Assembly (NCBI GenBank): GCA_014377155.1
Contig: JACMQD010000270.1
Span: 1-10,443, forward strand
Reading direction: 5' to 3'
DNA from: Herminiimonas sp.
Lineage (GTDB): Bacteria; Pseudomonadota; Gammaproteobacteria; Burkholderiales; Burkholderiaceae
DNA length: 10,443 nt
In this document: positions 6,801 through 10,443 of the stretch, piece after piece
Layout of the letters: each line of letters starts with the position of its first letter
How positions within the stretch are numbered: position 1 is the first letter of the stretch
Notes under the pieces: generated by a model
Databases searched by the model: none
Told to the model about the DNA's origin: nothing
What the model saw: the letters and a program-made list of their open reading frames with translations, nothing else
Program-made: the position numbers and the translations under genes

Positions 6801-7919
6801 TTAGCGCTGATTCGCGGCACGGTCCTCGATATAACGCTTGCGCCGGAAAACCAGCAACAGGGCAATCACGATGAAAGCCATGCCACCCATCGTGATCCAG
6901 AATCCGTTCTTGTCCTTCAGCAGCGGAATGTAGTCGAAGTTCATGCCGAATATGCCGGTAATCACCGTCAGCGGCATGAACAAGGCCGTGATGACGGTCA
7001 AGGTACGCATGATTTCGCTGGTGCGATGCGCCATTGCCGAAAAATGAATCTGTACCGCTGATTCGATCGACGATTCGAGTCGTCGGGCATGGTTCAGAAC
7101 CCGCGTGATGTGCTCCATCACATCGTTGATTCGGACCAGCAGCAAATCATTGGCACGGGTAGTGCCGACGTCGTTGTAGGTATCGACGAAGTGGTCGCGT
7201 AATTCCTGTACCGCATCATGCTGCTCTTCGCACAGGTGATCGAGCTTGCGCAATTCGATCCGCGCATCGAGCAGGGTGCTCCAGTCGGAAAATACCCGGG
7301 TCGGATGTAGCAGCGCACGTTGCCAGCGATCGATCTGGGCCGTCAAAGGCTGACGCAAATCCAGATATTGGTCGACCATGTCGTTTAGCAGGCGCAGCAT
7401 CAGCTCTTTCGGTGACACGGGCGGACGGGGACCGTGGGTGGTGCCCTCGGATTTCGCCTTGTATGCCAGCAGCCGGCTGCGCGCTGCCTCGACCGTTCGG
7501 CTGTGCTGCCCATGCACCGTCACCAGTGCCTGATCCAGCAGGAAGAATGTAACCGGCAACGTGGTCAGCTTGGTCAGTGCCTGCGGCAGCGCGCGCTTGT
7601 TCTTGGCGGGCATGGCCGTCATTGCATTTGCGATATCCGTTTCACTGCCGCCATTGAGCGCGAGCTTGCGAAACACCAGCATTTCGTAATCGCGAGTCGA
7701 GTCGAAATACGACGGATGTCGCAGGTTCAGCACATCCGTCAAATGCAGATCATAGATTTGCGTGGCAGTGGCTTGCAGAACAGCGTTGCGCCATCCCTCC
7801 GGATCGGCCGCCACTTCGTCGTGAGTCGAATCAATCCACAAGAAACTATCTGCCGGCAATGGTGTAGGAAGTGCCGCACCGAGCGTGACCTGTTTTTCAC
7901 TGATGAGAAAGATGTCCAT
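6801..7919 (-). CDS. corA: CorA-family divalent-cation channel
   Basis: Encodes a 372-residue inner-membrane protein of the CorA family, pentameric channels that mainly take up magnesium and sometimes cobalt or nickel. The large N-terminal cytoplasmic part (about 1-300) ends in a long helix. Two membrane helices follow at about 306-324 and 341-358, with the diagnostic GMN at 325-327 (GIFGMNFDYIP) between them. GMN rather than GVN favours CorA over the zinc transporter ZntB. The loop reads IPLLKDKNGFW, so the glutamate of the common MPEL sequence is absent, and ion preference is uncertain. The protein is longer than E. coli CorA (316), partly from a Pro/Lys-rich insert near 155-171. The start at 7919 lies inside the upstream hydroxylase gene (23-base overlap) with a weak GGA site before it, so translation is probably coupled. 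Confidence 0.92.
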   Translation of the reverse strand: MDIFLISEKQVTLGAALPTPLPADSFLWIDSTHDEVAADPEGWRNAVLQATATQIYDLHLTDVLNLRHPSYFDSTRDYEMLVFRKLALNGGSETDIANAMTAMPAKNKRALPQALTKLTTLPVTFFLLDQALVTVHGQHSRTVEAARSRLLAYKAKSEGTTHGPRPPVSPKELMLRLLNDMVDQYLDLRQPLTAQIDRWQRALLHPTRVFSDWSTLLDARIELRKLDHLCEEQHDAVQELRDHFVDTYNDVGTTRANDLLLVRINDVMEHITRVLNHARRLESSIESAVQIHFSAMAHRTSEIMRTLTVITALFMPLTVITGIFGMNFDYIPLLKDKNGFWITMGGMAFIVIALLLVFRRKRYIEDRAANQR

Positions 7920-9153
7920 GCGTTCCAGAGGAAGGGTTGGAGACGAAACGCAAGGCCAGTAGCGACAGGATGGCCAGCGCGATGATGGCGGCGCGTATTG
8001 GCATTGACAGAGCCGGCACGCCAAACCAGCTTCCGGTCAGCGCGACGGCCGCTACTGTGGCGAGCAGTCGACCGCACTCGAAAGTCGCATGCCGAGCACG
8101 GCTTTCCATCAGGCCACCGACGATCCATAACGTGGCGCAGAGCCATCCAGCATAGGCCAGCGCCTGGCCGACAGGCATCACTTTATGGGCCGCGAGAAAA
8201 TGCGTCGCCACCAGCAGCACGATGCTGAACTGGACGCCGCAGTAAAGCTGCGCAGCCAGCGTGAGCGTCGGCCGATACGCCGGCCTACCGATATCGAATG
8301 GCATGCCCGGCCATTTTGCAGCAACATCCGCCGGCCGCCAGCCCGGCCGTGCTAACCAGATTTTAAATTTATCCGCCAGCCGCTCGGTGCGCCATGCGTC
8401 GACCCAGATCGCCTTATAGACTTCGAGGTTGGCCCATAGCGGATTCCAGCTGCGCAGCGGAGTGCGCGTGCCATACACCACCGGCTCGGCATCGCGTTCG
8501 TCGATATAGGTACCGAACAGACGATCCCACAGGATCAGGATGCCACCATAATTCTTGTCCAGATAGACGTCGTTGACCGCATGATGAACGCGGTGGTTCG
8601 AGGGCGACACGAAGACCCGATCGAACCAGCCGAGCTTGCCGATCTGCTGCGTGTGTACCCAGAACTGGTAGAGCAGGTCGATCAGCGCCACCGCAGCAAA
8701 CACTTCGACCGGAAAGCCCAATATCGCCATCGGCACATAGAATATCCAGCCAAGCAAAGCGCCGCTGCTGGTTTGGCGCAATGCCGTCGACAGGTTGTAT
8801 TCTTCACTCTGATGATGCACCACATGCGCTGCCCACAACAGGTTGACTTCGTGCCCGGCGCGGTGCAACCAGTAGTAGCAAAAGTCGTACAGTAACAGGC
8901 CCGTCACCCACACCACGATGCTGTCAGCTGGCAGTTTGAAGAGCGCGACATGCTGCAGCAGCCAGGCGTAGATGCCGATTCGCACCACGCGCAGGAAAAC
9001 ACCGGCGACCTGGCTCATGACACCGAGGCTGATGCTGTTAATTGAGTCACTAAGACGATACGTATTGCGTTTGCGGACCAGGCCGATTGCCAGTTCCAGG
9101 AAGATCAGCAGGAAAAAAACCGGTGTGGCCAGCATGATGACTTTTTCTTGCAT
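7897..9153 (-). CDS. Membrane fatty-acid hydroxylase superfamily protein, AGMO/TMEM195-like
   Basis: Encodes a 418-residue integral membrane di-iron oxygenase. The histidine boxes are complete: H97-x3-H101 (LHRAGH), H110-x2-HH113-114 (HVVHH) and H187-x2-HH190-191 (HRVHH), plus H167 in FWVHT. The sequence around them (YYWLHRAGHEVNLLWAAH, SEEYNLSTALRQ, DKNYGGILILWDRLFGTY) resembles, as I recall it, animal alkylglycerol monooxygenase, which cleaves the ether bond of alkylglycerols with tetrahydrobiopterin. Plain sterol desaturases are nearer 300 residues. The extra C-terminal part here has about four membrane segments (roughly 297-320, 329-349, 362-379, 386-403), also as in AGMO. The tail is histidine-rich (THGHLSHQ). 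Start 9153 follows a good ribosome binding site. It sits between a lysoplasmalogenase gene and corA. The superfamily call is secure; the substrate is inferred. Confidence 0.85.
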   Translation of the reverse strand: MQEKVIMLATPVFFLLIFLELAIGLVRKRNTYRLSDSINSISLGVMSQVAGVFLRVVRIGIYAWLLQHVALFKLPADSIVVWVTGLLLYDFCYYWLHRAGHEVNLLWAAHVVHHQSEEYNLSTALRQTSSGALLGWIFYVPMAILGFPVEVFAAVALIDLLYQFWVHTQQIGKLGWFDRVFVSPSNHRVHHAVNDVYLDKNYGGILILWDRLFGTYIDERDAEPVVYGTRTPLRSWNPLWANLEVYKAIWVDAWRTERLADKFKIWLARPGWRPADVAAKWPGMPFDIGRPAYRPTLTLAAQLYCGVQFSIVLLVATHFLAAHKVMPVGQALAYAGWLCATLWIVGGLMESRARHATFECGRLLATVAAVALTGSWFGVPALSMPIRAAIIALAILSLLALRFVSNPSSGTHGHLSHQ

Positions 9154-9157
9154 CGCG

Positions 9158-9165
9158 TCCCCCTT
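9158..9165 (-). promoter_or_regulatory. Ribosome binding site that fixes the hydroxylase start
   Basis: Read on the minus strand, AAGGGGGA lies four bases before ATG 9153 and begins at the stop codon of the upstream gene. It supports this start over an in-frame ATG at 9219, which lies inside the upstream gene. Confidence 0.55.
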
Positions 9166-9845
9166 TAACTTCTGATGTTCGGCATTTCGCTGGCGGCCAC
9201 CGATCGCGCAATCAGCCACAGTGCGAAATAATAGGTACCTAGTATCCAGAGCGCGGACATGGCAAGCGGCGCATGAAACTTGTTATACGCCAGCACCGTA
9301 TCAGACGCCAGAAAAAACACGCCGCCCACTGCGGCAAAACGGCTGCTGGGTGTTTTCAACAGCAGGTAACGAATCACCGCTTGCGACGTCATGGCGACCA
9401 GGCAGAGCATGTAGACCAGGACCGGCAAGCGCAAGCCCGAGGCAAGACCGGGCCACAGGATTGCCAGATTGATGGCGCCGATGGTGCCGAACAGCAGCGG
9501 CACCCAGGCAATGGCAAATAGCCGCACGCCGGTTGTCAGCGCCCGCAAGAAAAACAGATGGGCAATCAGGAAGCTGCCAAGGCCGAGCAGAAAACCGGAC
9601 CGGGTGACCGTCGTCGGCAGCATCAGAAAAACATCACCGATCGCCGACAGTGCAATGCCGGTCAGCACCGCACGGCGGTAGCGCAGATCGACCGGCGCAG
9701 GAGCGCGCCAGGCCTCCACCAAGATCAGGAGCGTGGTGAGCGGCTTGAAAGCGAAATGCACCCAGAGCAGCCAGTCTCTGGCGCCGGCCCCGACGATTGC
9801 CAACACACCAGACGCGGCAATGCAGAGTGGCCGCAACCGGCTCAT
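9165..9845 (-). CDS. YhhN/TMEM86-family lysoplasmalogenase
   Basis: Encodes a 226-residue protein that is nearly all membrane segments (about seven or eight). Characterised members, mammalian TMEM86B and a Legionella homologue, hydrolyse the vinyl ether bond of lysoplasmalogens, giving a fatty aldehyde and a glycerophospho-base. Family motifs visible are FAFKPLTTLL (31-40), the acidic SAIGDVFLMLP (67-77), GSFLIAHLFF (90-99) and FFLASDTVLAYNKF (177-190), then GTYYFALWLIARS. The conserved acidic residues D71 and D182 are kept. I chose the start at 9845, 19 bases after the hemB stop; its ribosome binding site is weak, and a start at 9896 would overlap the end of hemB. It lies 11 bases before the AGMO-like gene and is surely in the same transcript. 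The family is secure; activity here is inferred. Confidence 0.87.
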   Translation of the reverse strand: MSRLRPLCIAASGVLAIVGAGARDWLLWVHFAFKPLTTLLILVEAWRAPAPVDLRYRRAVLTGIALSAIGDVFLMLPTTVTRSGFLLGLGSFLIAHLFFLRALTTGVRLFAIAWVPLLFGTIGAINLAILWPGLASGLRLPVLVYMLCLVAMTSQAVIRYLLLKTPSSRFAAVGGVFFLASDTVLAYNKFHAPLAMSALWILGTYYFALWLIARSVAASEMPNIRS

Positions 9846-9864
9846 GGCCGACCGCGCAGAACGA

Positions 9865-10443
<579 letters not shown>

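Noticed and set aside
7434..7985. Open frame of 183 codons on the plus strand opposite corA
   Set aside because: The composition is that of a reverse-strand shadow, and the CorA reading has GMN and two membrane helices in the right place.

Overview
The window looks like core chromosome from a betaproteobacterium of the order Burkholderiales, most likely the Oxalobacteraceae (Herminiimonas/Janthinobacterium/Collimonas type). This rests on the very conserved RpsD, RpoA, L17 and HemB sequences, the moderate-to-high GC content and the gene order. The genus is an inference from memory, not a database result. No rRNA or tRNA gene, insertion sequence, CRISPR array or phage gene was seen. Coding density is high, and no gene-free stretch exceeds about 160 bases.

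Left part, plus strand. The 3' end of rpsD is followed by an intrinsic terminator, then rpoA and rplQ: the tail of the alpha ribosomal-protein operon, closed by a strong terminator. Next comes a two-gene ABC exporter of the NodI/NodJ (DrrA/DrrB) type, with one base between its genes and a dyad-rich leader in front. A good sigma-70 promoter overlapping the end of the permease gene opens a cutA-dsbD unit. These two genes overlap by 8 bases and encode a CutA-family protein and the membrane thiol-disulfide carrier DsbD, with all six redox cysteines present. A further strong promoter, surrounded by inverted repeats, drives a monocistronic 1-Cys (Prx6-type) peroxiredoxin.

Right part, minus strand, read from right to left. 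The 3' part of hemB is followed by a YhhN/TMEM86-type lysoplasmalogenase, a long histidine-box membrane hydroxylase resembling animal alkylglycerol monooxygenase (AGMO/TMEM195), and a CorA-type divalent-cation channel. The spacings are 19 bases, 11 bases and a 23-base overlap, so the four genes are probably cotranscribed. They converge on the peroxiredoxin gene at a hairpin that could terminate both strands.

The most interesting point is the pair in the middle of this minus-strand unit. The animal homologues of the two enzymes are the ones that open the two kinds of ether-lipid bond, alkyl and vinyl, each releasing a fatty aldehyde. Side by side they suggest a compact bacterial ether-lipid breakdown module, which would be unexpected in an aerobic betaproteobacterium. 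The NodIJ-like exporter is a second point of interest, because Burkholderiales chromosomal pairs of this kind have been proposed as the source of the rhizobial nodulation genes nodIJ.
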